From Ctena decussata (Eukaryota > Mollusca > Bivalvia > Lucinida > Lucinidae), in the NCBI GenBank assembly GCA_963989385.1, contig OZ022500.1:17188460-17252459 (forward strand): a DNA stretch of 64,000 nucleotides, written 5' to 3'. Every line of letters begins with the position of its first letter. The first letter of the stretch is position 1. The translations under genes were made by a program, and so were the position numbers. Positions 47,568-58,291 of this stretch are shown here, piece by piece. A model generated the notes under the pieces. It saw nothing but the letters and a program-made list of their open reading frames with translations, had not been told where the DNA came from and searched no databases.

Positions 47568-47696
47568 ATATTTAATTGAACAATCATACTGAAAATGCTG
47601 AAGGCAGACTAGTTGTCACTTCCAAAGAAAATGGCAGTCATAGCTGATGGCTTATCAGGGTCATCAAGATTAAAACCTGTCATACGCAGGATGGAC

Positions 47697-48230
47697 ATTT
47701 TATGAAATGGCAGATGTGCCATACAGCAGGCAAGTGTGGCAAACAAGTGGCAAATAAAGCAAATAGTTGGCAAGCAGCAGGCAAATGATATGCTAACAGC
47801 AGCCAGATAATAGGCAACTTTGGCAGACAAAAGACAAATGTAACAAACAACTGGCATACAAGAGACAAATATAACAAACAACTGGCAAATATTATAAACA
47901 TTTGATCTAAATAGGCAAACAGCTGGCAAATAATTGGCAAATAACAGGCAAATAACAGGCTGAAAATATGGTAAACAGCAGGCAAATAATTGGCAAAAAA
48001 ACAACAACAGGCAAACAGCAGGCAAATAATTGGCAAATAACAGGCAGACAGCAGGCAAATAACAGGCTTATTTGGAATACAGTAGGTAAATATGAAAAGT
48101 AACTGGCACATATGGCAAACAATGAATAAGTAGAATAAGTAGCAAACAAACAGCAGTCAAATAACTGGCAAACAGTAGTCAAATAACCTCCAATCAGCAG
48201 ACTAATAGCAGGCAAATTTTGCAAACGAAG
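47697..48230. repeat. 11-bp minisatellite, CAGGCAAATAA type
   Basis: Alternating CAGGCAAATAA and TTGGCAAATAA units, most regular at 47930-48065, with degenerate GGCAAAC / GGCAAAT units on either side. Several long minus-strand frames rich in Cys, Leu and Ala-Ile-Cys patterns are by-products of the 11-bp period. It lies just after the endonuclease stop and probably belongs to the 3' end of the Helentron. Confidence 0.8.
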
Positions 48231-48240
48231 TACAGTCAAT

Positions 48241-48477
48241 AATTTGTATCTCTCTGACTTGCAATAGGCAAACCCAGTATACAGATGTCTAAAAACATTT
48301 CATATGAGAATGGTTCAGCCATTAATTTCATATATGTTATCTCAGGTTTTAATAAAGTCTTTGTAGTAGTTGTAACAAATATTTGAAAAGGATCTGCCCA
48401 TATAGTTCTAACAAAGCATTTGTGTATGACAAAGTTTTCACCAATTAGGGCCCTAGGGGCTTGGGGTGGAGATGGGG
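48241..48477. other. Anonymous spacer
   Basis: Nothing recognisable; ends in a G-rich run next to the SINE. Confidence 0.3.
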
Positions 48478-48480
48478 GGG

Positions 48481-48700
48481 GGGCTCCATAGCTCAGTGGG
48501 CCAGGTTGCTGACTTTGGAACACTGAGTCTCTCACCACATGTACAGTTGTTTGAGTCCTGACTTCACTCCTTGCGGGTGGGTGGGTGGCACGGTAGCGCT
48601 GTGTATACCTTCCAGTGCCAGGGTGTCCTACTGGTTTGGATAATAGTAGGGCTTATTTTGCATAAGACTGTCTCATGTGTGAAAGCAGATATTGTGATGT
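48481..48700 (+). mobile_element. tRNA-derived SINE
   Basis: A box TAGCTCAGTGGGCC and B box GTTTGAGTCCTGAC are separated by about 50 bases, as in tRNAs, and followed by a GGGTGGGTGG stretch and a non-tRNA body (GGTAGCGCTGTGTATACC). The acceptor stem does not pair well, so this is a SINE or tRNA relic and not a functional tRNA. Right end approximate. Confidence 0.5.
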
Positions 48701-49840
48701 CATTACCATTGGATTAGGATTTGGCTTATTCCACATCTCACTAATTTGCCAGATCTATGTACATCTGACTTTGATGAAATTGAAATTGAAGGAACTGCTC
48801 TATGATCTGTTACAATGAGGAACTACAGCTGGCTTTGGCCACAAGTGTTTGGCATTTCATTGACAACTGCCTACCAGTCTGTATAAGATCGATATCAAGG
48901 AGATGACAGTCCATTACTGATCACAAGGAAGATGGGCTGTCCATCATTCATTACAGGGATAATGACTTTGAAGGACTCTAGACTGGTAAGTAGCATAACT
49001 GTCTTAATATTTTAAATTAGATAGTTATTCATCCACTCTTTTAATATTGACAGCCTTGAAGCAATGTGGCCACAAAAATATGCCAGTAAAGAACACCATG
49101 AGAATATTTGGAAAAAGCTTATTAGTAAAAGCATTTAATATGAGTAATCAGTATTACATCTAAGCTGCAGCTTCCAGTTTGGTCCAATTATTATTGAAAA
49201 TACAAAAATACAGTATATATGCCCTTTACTTCAAAGAAAATGATAGAGGATATTGCTTTTGGGTTATTCATGCATTCATCCGTTTCTCAGGTCATCACGC
49301 TTTTTGATGCATGTGTTAGTGCTTTGAGGTTTCATATATGGATTCTTCATGAAAAAAATAGCTGACTATATTTTTAGTTCAAGATGTCATATATTCAGTA
49401 GTTGTTGATCAGATTACCAAGATGGCTGTGCCGTATCCATATCAGATAAAAACTTTAAAAAAAATCTTTGGCCCTAGAAAAGAGATGCATATCAGCTTGG
49501 AAGTTAGTATGTAGCATATATATTATAGGGTACTGCAGTACTATCAAAGCCCTTGGAATAAGTAGACTAGGTTGATGTTTTTCCTTTTTACAGAAAGGTA
49601 ATCTTGGTTTTGTTTTGACCAAGAGGTCTGTCATTATCATTGACCTGCACCTAATAAAGTCTGTATCTTCTACTGTTTTAAGCTATTTTTATAAGATCAG
49701 GTCAGCAATTCAGAACCAATGGTCCTCTGAGTTAATAACGTCAGCATAAGCTTGCTGAGGATGAATGGTCTCGGGTGAGCTACAGGACCATTGGTCCTCT
49801 GGTTATACTAGTCCTTACATTTTTTTCGAACTATAATATA
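48701..49840. other. Anonymous spacer with the end of an interspersed element
   Basis: Around 49720-49800, AGGACCATTGGTCCTCTGGTT and a nearby ACCAATGGTCCTCTGAG form a repeat of the same short palindrome (CCATTGGTCC), likely the remnant of an interspersed element. No gene supported. Confidence 0.35.
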
Positions 49841-50525
49841 GTTTGGATGGTATTTTTGCTGCCCATATAGGCCTGTATTTTGGTTTCACGTTGCGCTTTT
49901 TGCTGTTTTCACTTAGATTTTTGCCGGCGCTGTGCGTCTTTCTGTAGTAAATAAATTGGAAAAAAAGAAAGTAGATGAAGAAGAAGAACAAGATATGTAA
50001 TATTTAATATTTACTATCTCATCCATAATTCTGTTGTTCCTCATTTGCATCATAATTCGTTTGCTCTATTTGTTGTTTCCAATGGCCTTTTTGCTGGCTC
50101 TCTGCATTTTTTCTGTCGCAAAGTTTTTTGTATAACCCTTAAACATGTGACAATAATATTAATGATAAGTTGAAATTATATTAATGATTAGTTAAAAACA
50201 AACAGAAAAAAGTCAGCATGTAATCTGTAATCACGAAACTGAAAACTTTTATTATGAACTGTTTATGTTTTAGCCAAAGTATTTGGTCTGTTTTAAGGAT
50301 TTTATTAAAAATATAATAACATAGAACATAAACGTAATACAAATAGTTTAGGGGGTCTTTTTGCTATCTTTCCTGCTCTTTCTACCGTCTTTCCGGGTCT
50401 TTTTGCCGTCTTTCATGGGTCTTTTTGCGTCTTTTCGGGTCTTTTTGCGCCTTTTTGCGTCTTTCCGGGTCTTTTTGCGTCTTTCCGGGTCTTTTTACGT
50501 CTTTCCGGGTCTTTCCGGTATTTTT
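49841..50525 (-). repeat. GTCTTTTTGC tract ending in a 20-bp tandem repeat
   Basis: Loose TTTTTGCTG/TTTTTGCC motifs lead to a regular stretch at 50355-50520 of GGGTCTTTTTGCGTCTTTCC units. It is the reverse orientation of 34290-34390. It abuts the 3' end of the LINE fragment at about 50530. Confidence 0.65.
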
Positions 50526-50533
50526 ATTCTGTT

Positions 50534-51225
50534 CTATCCCATAACCTTACTAGGTCGTTGGGGCACCACAGCTGACTTCAAAACAATCCCTTTCCACCTT
50601 GTCCTGTCTTCAGCTGCCCTAGTTGAGCTGGCAAAATCCATTCCAGTCCACTCCTTGATATTGTCTTCCCACCTCTTCTTCTGTCTACCTCTTCTTCTTT
50701 TTCCTTTCACTGTGCCCTGAAGAATTGTCTTTGCTAAACCAGAAGACCTTGAGACGTGGCCAAACCACCTTAGTTTCCGTTTCTTGACCAGCGTCAGGAG
50801 TTCATCATATTCTCCAATGGCTGCTTGGATCTTCCTGCGAACCTCCTCATTGGTTATATGGTCCTTGTACGAAATGTTCAGTAACCTTCGGTAGCATCTC
50901 ATCTCAAAGGCCTGCGTTCTTTTCTCTAACTCTGCTGTCAATGTCCACGATTCACAGGCATACAGAAATATGGAAATGACAAGGGAGCGCATAAGTGTCA
51001 CCTTTGATCCAAGAGATATGTTGTTATCTCTCCAAATTGGTTTCAGCTTGGCAAGAGCTGAAGTGGCTTGTGCTATCCTTGAGAGAACCTCCTGTTTTGA
51101 GCCATCATCTGAGACAACTGCTCCAAGGTATTTGAAGCTGCTTACAGTACCCAGCTTCTGCCCCTTTACCTTGATCTCCCTCTGGATGCCATCTGCGCTG
51201 TTTGTCATCAGTTTGGTCTTCTCTC
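50534..51225 (-). pseudogene. LINE reverse transcriptase, C-terminal fragment
   Basis: Continues after the frameshift with EKTKLMTNSADGIQ, then SFKYLGAVVSDDG, YACESWTLTAELEKR, FEMRCYRRLLNISY and KLRWFGHVSRS. This thumb and C-terminal pattern is common in mobile-element endonuclease-reverse transcriptases. A basic GKRRRGRQKKRWEDN stretch lies near the end. The open frame starts at ATG 51208, but that Met is internal. Confidence 0.8.
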
Positions 51226-52083
51226 CATCTTATACCTTGTGCCGGTCTGGTCGAGACTTTCAACTAGAGCTTCTAGTTCCTGCTCTTCCTCAGCAAGAGC
51301 GTCTATGTCATCGGCAAACCGCAGGTTTGTAATATTTCTGCCGCCTATGCTAACCTTTCCGTCATGTTCTTCCAGAGCATCGGACATGATCCGTTCGAGA
51401 AAAATGTTGAAGAGGGTGGGTGACAGAAGACATCCTTGTCTTACTCCAACTGTTGTTCTGAACCATTCTCCTGTGCTGCCATTTATCAGGACTGCACTTG
51501 TAGCCTTGTCGTATAGCTGCTCAATGGTGCGAACTAGGTTTGCATTGATATTGTACTTCCTTATGGTGGCCCATAAGGCTGCATGCCATATCCTGTCAAA
51601 GGCTTTTTTGAAATCAATGAAGACATGGTACAGATTCCGCTGATGTTGGAGATACTTTTCACACAGGATTCTAAGGTTGAAGATCTGTTCTGTGGTGCTC
51701 CTTCCTGCTCGGAACCCAGCCTGTTCCTCAGCGATTATCTCTTCGGCTTGTGGCTTAAGCCTGTTCAAGATAACTTTCAGCAAGACTTTGCTTGAATGAC
51801 TGATGAGGCTGATGGTTCTGTAGTTCTGGCAGAGCTGTAGGTTGCCCTTTTTAGGGAGAGTAATAATCAGCGACTGAGTCCATGGGGTAGGCCATTCTCC
51901 TGTTCTCCAGATCCTGTTACAGATATCTGTTGAAACATCAATCATGGTCTCCCCTCCAGCTTGAACAAGTTCTGCTGGTATATTATCAACTCCGGCAGAT
52001 TTTCCCTTCTTCAGTGCTGCTACTGCAATCTCAACTTCCTCACGAAGGATCGGCTGTTGATCTTCATCCGGTATAGTCCGGTC
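51208..52083 (-). pseudogene. LINE reverse transcriptase, N-terminal fragment
   Basis: Counting from the ATG at 51945: AGFRAGRST at 76-84, FIDFKKAFD at 109-117, VRQGCLLSPTLFN at 168-180 and the catalytic FADD at 210-213. These are RT motifs in the standard order. The protein would copy LINE RNA into DNA at the target. The frame continues upstream of that ATG to about 52083, so the ATG is not the start. It ends in a frameshift (YKMERRPN, stop) where related proteins continue toward EKTKLMTNS. Confidence 0.85.
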
Positions 52084-53060
52084 TCATGGTACCATGGTAA
52101 ACTGGATCTGGCTTTATTATGAAACTTAAACCATTTGCTGGGCCTTGCTATTACTATATTGCTAAAGCAGGGGGATGCTACTTTGTACTACAAAATAATT
52201 TATAAGATGATTAGGATAAATATTCAAATAAATATCAAATAAAGTAAAAAATTGGAAATTATGGTTTCTCAACTTTTCCAGCCACCACCAGTACTATACA
52301 ATTGTTGATATTTAATGTCAGCAATAATTCTTAATTTTAACTTTTACTATTGAATGGTTCAACATACCCTTCCCTTAAAAATGCAAATAGAAATTACAAC
52401 TTGAATGCATGCTTATTTATTTTTGGGGTGATTGATATATGGGCTGCCATTAAGCCTTAAAACTGAAAATAGCACAAATTTACACAAATAATTTAGATAG
52501 GAAATAAGCAAACTGGCTGCAACTGTTCCAACATTCCTTGCTCTTCCAAATACCTTCACAGTTACTCTTACAAATAATGTTTGCTTGGTGAAACTACATT
52601 ATAAGATATCCACACAGTCCAAATAAATATCATACACCTTATGTCAAAATGGAAAAAAATTAAATATGCCATTTCCAGATTTCAAACGGTCAAAAAAACT
52701 TTTATTAAATTTTATATGAGTTCCAATAAGACTGATAATGACCATTAATATCTTGCCTGAAACAGTGCGAGATATTAATATATTTTATCATGTAAGCTTT
52801 ACAAATTTGATAGCTTTCTGTTTGCCATGGTATCATGAGAATGTATCCTGACCGGAAAATAGATAGCATGACTTTGTTCGAGTCCTGCTTGTAAACAATA
52901 ACAGGATTTATATGAACATTAAACTTTATTATAACTTAGAAGATGGTTTGTTGAAAATACTATTGTGCATCAATCAATGCAGTGTTGCACACAGCATGTG
53001 TTGTCTCACTTTAAACATTAAGTACCATGGTACCATGGAATTCCTGGCTATTTAGGTACC
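52084..53060. other. AT-rich spacer
   Basis: Both sides carry a GGTACCATGG palindrome (52085-52098 and 53027-53040) in similar context, hinting at an element between two LINE fragments. No ORF, RNA or target duplication was confirmed. Confidence 0.35.
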
Positions 53061-53064
53061 CCGT

Positions 53065-53735
53065 AATTCTATCTATCTATCTTCCGTTACGTCTTAACCC
53101 CCAAGGGGGACAACAGACGGGTTCCGGCGAACCAAGTGCTGAAGGGGGTTAGCTGGAACAAATGTATAGGAAAGTGTGTGAAATGAGTTTGTACAGTGCG
53201 ATAAAGAGTGTTAGTATAGTTAAAAGATAAAAACAGAAATTGGTGTTTAGGGAGAGACATGGATTACCTGGCAGACAGCACTGCTGAACTGCACCAAGGT
53301 AGGAAGGACCGGTATGTAGGGTGGGAGGGCATTCCAATGGATGATAGTCCTAGGGAAGAATGTGAACCTGTAGTAGTCTTTATAAGTTGGGATTTGTCGA
53401 TATGAAAGTGGATGAATATGTCTTGACTGTCTAGTGTTGCGAACAAGGTACTCAGATGCAGGAATGGCAACAAGGTCATATGTGACCTTGTACATCATTA
53501 TAAGACGGCAATCTATACGTCGTTGGTCTAGGGGGCGCCAATTTAGGTCCTTCAACATAGCAGTGACGCTGGATGTGTAGTTATAATCTCTTGTTGCCCA
53601 CCTGGCAGCCCTTCTTTGGACCGCTTCCACTTTATGTATATCAGTGGCAGTGTGGGGGGACCATACCGTTGAAGCGTACTCCAACTGGGGCCTTACTAGT
53701 GTTTTGTAGGCTACTGATTTCAGGTCCTTCTACGG
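53065..53735 (-). mobile_element. 3' fragment of a CR1/Jockey-like LINE
   Basis: On the minus strand the reading frame runs from KDLKSVAYKTLVRPQLEYAS (about 53733) through the stop at 53247. A 3' UTR follows that ends in a GATAGATAGATAG microsatellite near 53070-53085. A short simple-repeat tail is common for CR1-type LINEs. Homology starts abruptly at about 53735, so most of the element is missing. Confidence 0.8.
53247..53735 (-). pseudogene. LINE reverse transcriptase, C-terminal 160 residues
   Basis: LEYASTVWSPHT, VQRRAARWATRDY and LNWRPLDQRRIDCRL are characteristic of the region after the polymerase domain in CR1/Jockey-clade proteins. Catalytic motifs are absent because the fragment starts downstream of them. 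No internal stop is seen in the part that remains. Confidence 0.8.
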
Positions 53736-54162
53736 GGGTCACAGGCTAAGCAAGGGCACGCATTGGTACGATTGATAGCACGACAATACGATCAACGTCG
53801 ATGCAAGAAGTGTCAGAAAGAAAATTTTAGTGTAATCAAGAAAAGCGGACATAGAGAGATGATGCTTATATCCTGAGGTAACAGAAGGTAGCCGAGGTGA
53901 GTAGCAAGGCCGTACGGTTCTCTTCGGCACGACCGTCGTGCAAACAGTCACTTGTGAAAATAAACAAATATGGCGCGTAAATTTTCAATTTACTGAGCAA
54001 GTTCATAAATATTGTCGACATGAATAAAATAAAAGCCGAAAATCCTGAATCAGTACTGGCAGACGAAAGGTTTACGTACTATTTATATTTTCTTATACAT
54101 TTTGTGCCAAACGACAGAAGGCTTAAGCTGTAAAACAGAATAGTCATGTGTTTTCGTGGTCC
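53736..54162. other. Spacer left of the LTR element
   Basis: No gene. One notable 18-bp palindrome-like motif, TCGGCACGACCGTCGTGC, at 53924-53941 is identical to the start of the foldback inside the LTR element (54523-54540). Confidence 0.4.
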
Positions 54163-54166
54163 ATAT

Positions 54167-54381
54167 TGTTAAACATGTGCTCACCTTTATAGCGCTCCGG
54201 TCCCGACGAACGACTAGGTCTGTTCAGGTCAAGAGCTGGTGGTGGAGTGAGAGCGAGTCCCTCGTGCGGAACTCGCACGTGACCTATCTCCGGTGATTTC
54301 CGTCTGTCGTCGGGGAATCGCCTGGCGATGTTCGGAAGACCTCTTGATGGTATGAAGGATCACCGAAGTAGGCTCACAACA
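54167..54381 (-). repeat. 3' LTR (element on the minus strand)
   Basis: 215 bp, TGTTAAACATG to GGCTCACAACA on the plus strand. No difference from the other LTR was found on reading the two side by side. Confidence 0.9.
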
Positions 54382-54396
54382 CTCTCCCCCTTCTTT
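54382..54396 (-). promoter_or_regulatory. Polypurine tract
   Basis: On the minus strand AAAGAAGGGGGAGAG lies directly before the 3' LTR. This is the usual place and composition of the primer for plus-strand DNA synthesis. Confidence 0.8.
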
Positions 54397-54909
54397 GAAG
54401 ACTGGATCCACGAGTGGTGAAATATTAGTATTTTAGTATGTGTGGACAGTTCAAAGGTTAGTAGAGAAAAGTTATCCTTAAAGTGTTGGTCTTTTATGAT
54501 ATTAAATAATTGGCTGAGGATATCGGCACGACCGTCGTGCCGATAAGAATCCTTATCGGCAAGACGGTCGTGCGGATAAGAATCTTTATCGGCAAGACGG
54601 TCGTGCGGATAAGAATCCTTATCCGCACGACGGCGATCAGATACTCCATTACAGTTGCTATTTTCTTTCTTACAATGGTTTCATACAACACTGTGTCAGC
54701 AATTCGAATGGAAGATGTTAAATAACTTAAAAAATGGTATAAAAGCATCTTTTGACCATCTTTTAGTTGTTAAACCGTCTGAGAACCGGTACCCAAATTT
54801 ACCGTTTACGGGGCCAATCTTATTTTGGGCATATTACAGTTTAATGTGCACAGGTTATATCGTTTGTATGTAAAAACGTATTCAGTCAGAGTGACAATAT
54901 GAGTCACTG

Positions 54910-55820
54910 ACTGAAAAATTGGTTTAATTACCATTTTTTAATCTAAAGAAATTTTATTTTGCTTATGTAAAAATCTTGAGAATTAAAAAAGTAAATAAAT
55001 AAACAACAACAACAAATAAGTGCAACCCAACAATTGTTATAATTGACAGTAATAATCAGACAAGTCGAACAACTGACCTTGACCGATAAGTTATGAAAAG
55101 AAAGTTAGGCTTGAATTGTCAGACTAACTGTCTTTAACTTGTCGGTCAAGGTCAAAGATTTATTTCAGTTGTCGGGCAAGGGCAAAGATTTTTTGACTCA
55201 TTTTTATATCAGTTAAATCTGCTACAACAAATTTGATTTTGTTCGATTATACATTTACTTTATGTAATGCTATTTATTAATAGGTTTCGACATGTTCCTA
55301 AAAGGGTTTATTAGTCTAGATTTCTTTCAGTAATTTGTCAGTCCATATCAAAGATTAATTTCTATTACTGAAAAATTGGTTTAATTACCATTTTTTAATC
55401 TAAAGAAATTTTATTTTGCTTATGTAAAAATCTTGAGAATTAAAAAAGTAAATAGATAAACAACAACAACTAATAAGTGCAACCCTACAATTGTTATATG
55501 TGACAATATTAATCAGACAAGTCGAACAACTGACCTTGACCGATAAGTTATTAAAAGAAAGTTAGGCTTGAATTGTCAGACTAACTGTCTTTCACTTGTC
55601 GGTCAAGGTCAAAGATTTATTTCAGTTGTCGGGCAAGGGCAAAGATTTTTTGACTCATTATTATATCAGTTAAATCTGCTACAACAAATTTGATTTTGTT
55701 CGATTTACTTTATGTAATGCTATTTATTAATAGGTTTCGACATGTTCCTAAAAGGGTTTATTAGTCTAGATTTCTTTTAGTAATTTGTCAGTCCATATCA
55801 AAGATTAATTTCTATTGCTA
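54910..55820. repeat. Tandem duplication of about 455 bp inside the foldback
   Basis: ACTGAAAAATTGGTTTAATT starts at 54910 and again at 55367. The copies stay alike through CTTGACCGATAAGTTAT, AACTTGTCGGTCAAGGTC and GGTTTCGACATGTTCC, ending near 55820. Few differences separate them. Confidence 0.8.
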
Positions 55821-56130
55821 ATTCAAATCAATGGTTTGTTTCAACACATTTTATATTGGTAACACATTTTATTAACTGATAAATCTAAAATGTTTGGAAT
55901 GAGACGAAAATAGGCCGTAATCAAAATATTGACAAAAACTTGCTGGAAAAAAAATCTGACACAAGTAGGTCACTATCAAATATTTTTTCATGATTCAGCT
56001 TGTCTGTCAAGGTCAAAGAATTGTTTGAAATAACTTTATGTCAGTTATTAAAATAAACTATTAATTGGCAAATGTTTTATGCCACAAAAGATTTTTTTAT
56101 CACAAAAAAAAAAAAAAAAAAAAAAAAACA

Positions 56131-56196
56131 GAAGGAGACTTGAATCTGGGTCGCATGTTTACAAGTCCGCGCACATTGCCACTACACTACCGCCGC
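56131..56196 (-). other. tRNA-like relic next to a poly-T run
   Basis: On the minus strand GGCGGTAGTGTAGTGGCAAT resembles a tRNA 5' part with A box, and AGATTCAAGTCTCC a B box, followed by a run of about 25 T. Stems do not pair, so it is a pseudogene or SINE head, not a working tRNA. Confidence 0.35.
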
Positions 56197-56677
56197 TGAT
56201 GCTAAGGTAGCGATAATCTGAATTAGTTAATGTCAAATATTCATTATACACTTGTTGTCATACCTCCATCAGGCTGTGTTTTAAAACTGTTTACATTTTA
56301 CATGTTAACCTGATCATCTGACCCAATAAAAAGTATTCAGCAACTGATGTTGAAATGTATGATTCGCATTTACGCAATTATTAGCCAGCTCTATGTCCGA
56401 CATTCAAAAGGCTTCCATGATGAAATATAAGAAAATAATTGAAATTGTGACTCAGATACTTAAGAACAATTATTTACAAACAGAAATGAAATAATATTAT
56501 TATACGGTAATAACAATAATTCTCAGAACGATTGCAACTTTGTCTATAGAATATATAATGGCCGCCGTCGTGCGGATAAGGATTCTTATCGGCACGACCG
56601 TCTTGCGGATAAGAATTCTTATCGGCAAGACCGTCGTGCCGATAAGGATTCTTATCCGCAAGACGGTCGTGCCGATA

Positions 56678-58291
56678 GTCACTCCCTAAATAATTATGCC
56701 CCTTAAGTGCTATGCAAGTTGAGTTGAAAGAAGTACCTTAAGCTGATGTCAAAGAAATTTAGAGCTGATATGATTTTCTTTCTTAAAAAAATGACTAGAT
56801 TAAGGAAGTGACTAGACTAGACTATGCAGAAATATGTAAATGGAAATTGTGTAGTAAATATTACTAAGAAATTGCTTAGTGGAACACTTGCCACTAAATA
56901 TTTGGTATTTACATAGTGGTGTACTTGCCACAAAACTTTATAGGAGTGGAAACCTTGCCACTAATAATTTTATCCATTCAGTGGAACATTTGCCACCTAG
57001 ATATGTATATATAAATTTAAATAAAATAACGAAAACAAGGATTCTAATTAAACTGTATGAATGAATACAAAAATATGTAGTCACTACATGCATGCTGCCA
57101 AGTAGGGTATGGCTACAAAGCAATAGGACGGACCATTCACATAAGTCAAGGTATATACTGAGGGCTCGATGACTACAATGCAGCAACTAAATAGCTAAAT
57201 AAACATAAATAAACCAAAATGCATGTGCAAATCAACACACTGGAAGAAAGTGCACTAATATAAACCAAAGAATAAAACAATTCTCCAGAGATCAGAACCA
57301 CATTACTCAAACTATTTGCAAAAAATCATAATACTTTTCTTAATAATAGCATTTCTTGTATAAATGCAAATGTAAAATGTCAACGCCTAATAAGCTTAAG
57401 CTTTGGCTTAGTAAAGCTGGCAAGCATAAATTTTGTATATATGGCAAGTACAAGCTTAGTGTATATAAAACTGGACTAGTGGCAAAAGCTGTAATTATAT
57501 TAATGCATTAGTATTCATATTCCCATAAACAGCTGGTAAGTTAAATACATATATAAGATATACATGATAACTTCCACCATCTGGAAGGTTAACTGCAGAG
57601 AGTGGTAAACTGTATAATTACTATATTTATTCCATTCCAATGCAGGGGCTCTAATATTTTATAAACAGCATGGTATAACTGATCTCTGGAAAACCAAACA
57701 AAAGCTCTAAATCTAAGAAAGACTACGCAGCTACAGAAACGTGCTGTAACTTACATTTTCCAAAGGTTCTGTATCTATAAGAATGATAGAGAATATTTTA
57801 GCATTTTCGAAATTTGTTGTAAAATATATTGCTATGCCATATGTTCTCACTTGACTGACATCGGACACCAGCAATGAAAACATACAAGCTAGCCACTACT
57901 GGTTAAAATGCTTTACAGTCTTGTGAGAGTAATCCAAACGGATTGACAAACTAAGCATACAGCTATTGACATAAAAATAGTGTAAAACAGCTATTCTCAG
58001 AATGACAACATACAAGCTATTCACTCTTTGAACAGCATCATTGTGTGTGTTATACTAAAATGACAAAATCTAGAATAACATTAGAACCACTGTACTGACA
58101 ACATACAAGCTATTCAACAAGTAGATCAACATTTTTCTAGAATTGAATTACTAGTAGCTAGTTACTAGAAGCAAAATGAGAATTTAGAATTTGGAATTTG
58201 CCCGAGATATGGGGTACTACAAAATGGTGTATCCTAAATGGCGAATAAGCCCACATCATACAGCAACGGACAGTTCGTTAATAAGGGCGGA
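56678..58291. other. Non-coding internal region of the LTR element
   Basis: Holds no gag or pol. Four GTGG-(5 to 8 bases)-CTTGCCAC-type motifs recur at 56878-56996, and ACATACAAGCTA recurs near 57880, 58008 and 58101. Otherwise AT-rich and unrecognised. Confidence 0.55.

Larger units (their letters stand above)
39678..48240 (+). mobile_element. Helentron-type rolling-circle transposon (degenerate)
   Basis: The domain order is a cysteine protease-like ORF with 21-residue repeats, a Cys-containing helitron N-region, Rep nuclease with an HIH motif and paired tyrosines, a PIF1-type helicase, and an EEP (APE-like) endonuclease. A Rep-helicase protein with a C-terminal endonuclease is the mark of Helentrons (Helitron2 group). 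Limits given are approximate: they include the 216-bp tandem repeats before the first ORF and the 11-bp minisatellite after the last, both typical of Helentron ends. I could not identify the exact termini or 3' hairpin. The coding region is interrupted by three TGA codons and two frameshifts. Confidence 0.85.
50530..52083 (-). mobile_element. 5'-truncated non-LTR retrotransposon (LINE)
   Basis: Homology begins abruptly at about 52083 inside the reverse transcriptase (TIPDEDQQPILREEVEIAV upstream of the first ATG) and runs to the end of the ORF at 50534. The missing 5' end and absence of an upstream endonuclease fit incomplete reverse transcription. The coding part is broken once near 51215. 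Confidence 0.85.
54521..56677. mobile_element. Foldback element nested in the LTR element
   Basis: The left end, TATCGGCACGACCGTCGTGC, and the right end, reverse complement TATCGGCACGACCGTCTTGC, are inverted. Each end consists of three units of about 33 bp, which are palindromic themselves (GATAAGAATCCTTATC core). No target duplication was recognised and no transposase is present. Open frames such as 54510-54725 and 56500-56682 translate the 33-bp units and mean nothing. Confidence 0.7.

Noticed and set aside
47609..48239. Cys- and Leu-rich minus-strand frames up to 149 codons that look like membrane proteins
   Set aside because: They translate the 11-bp minisatellite in three frames, with no independent support.
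54510..54748. Frames with GTTVVPIRILIG-like repeats (also 56500-56682)
   Set aside because: They translate the 33-bp palindromic units of the foldback on both strands.
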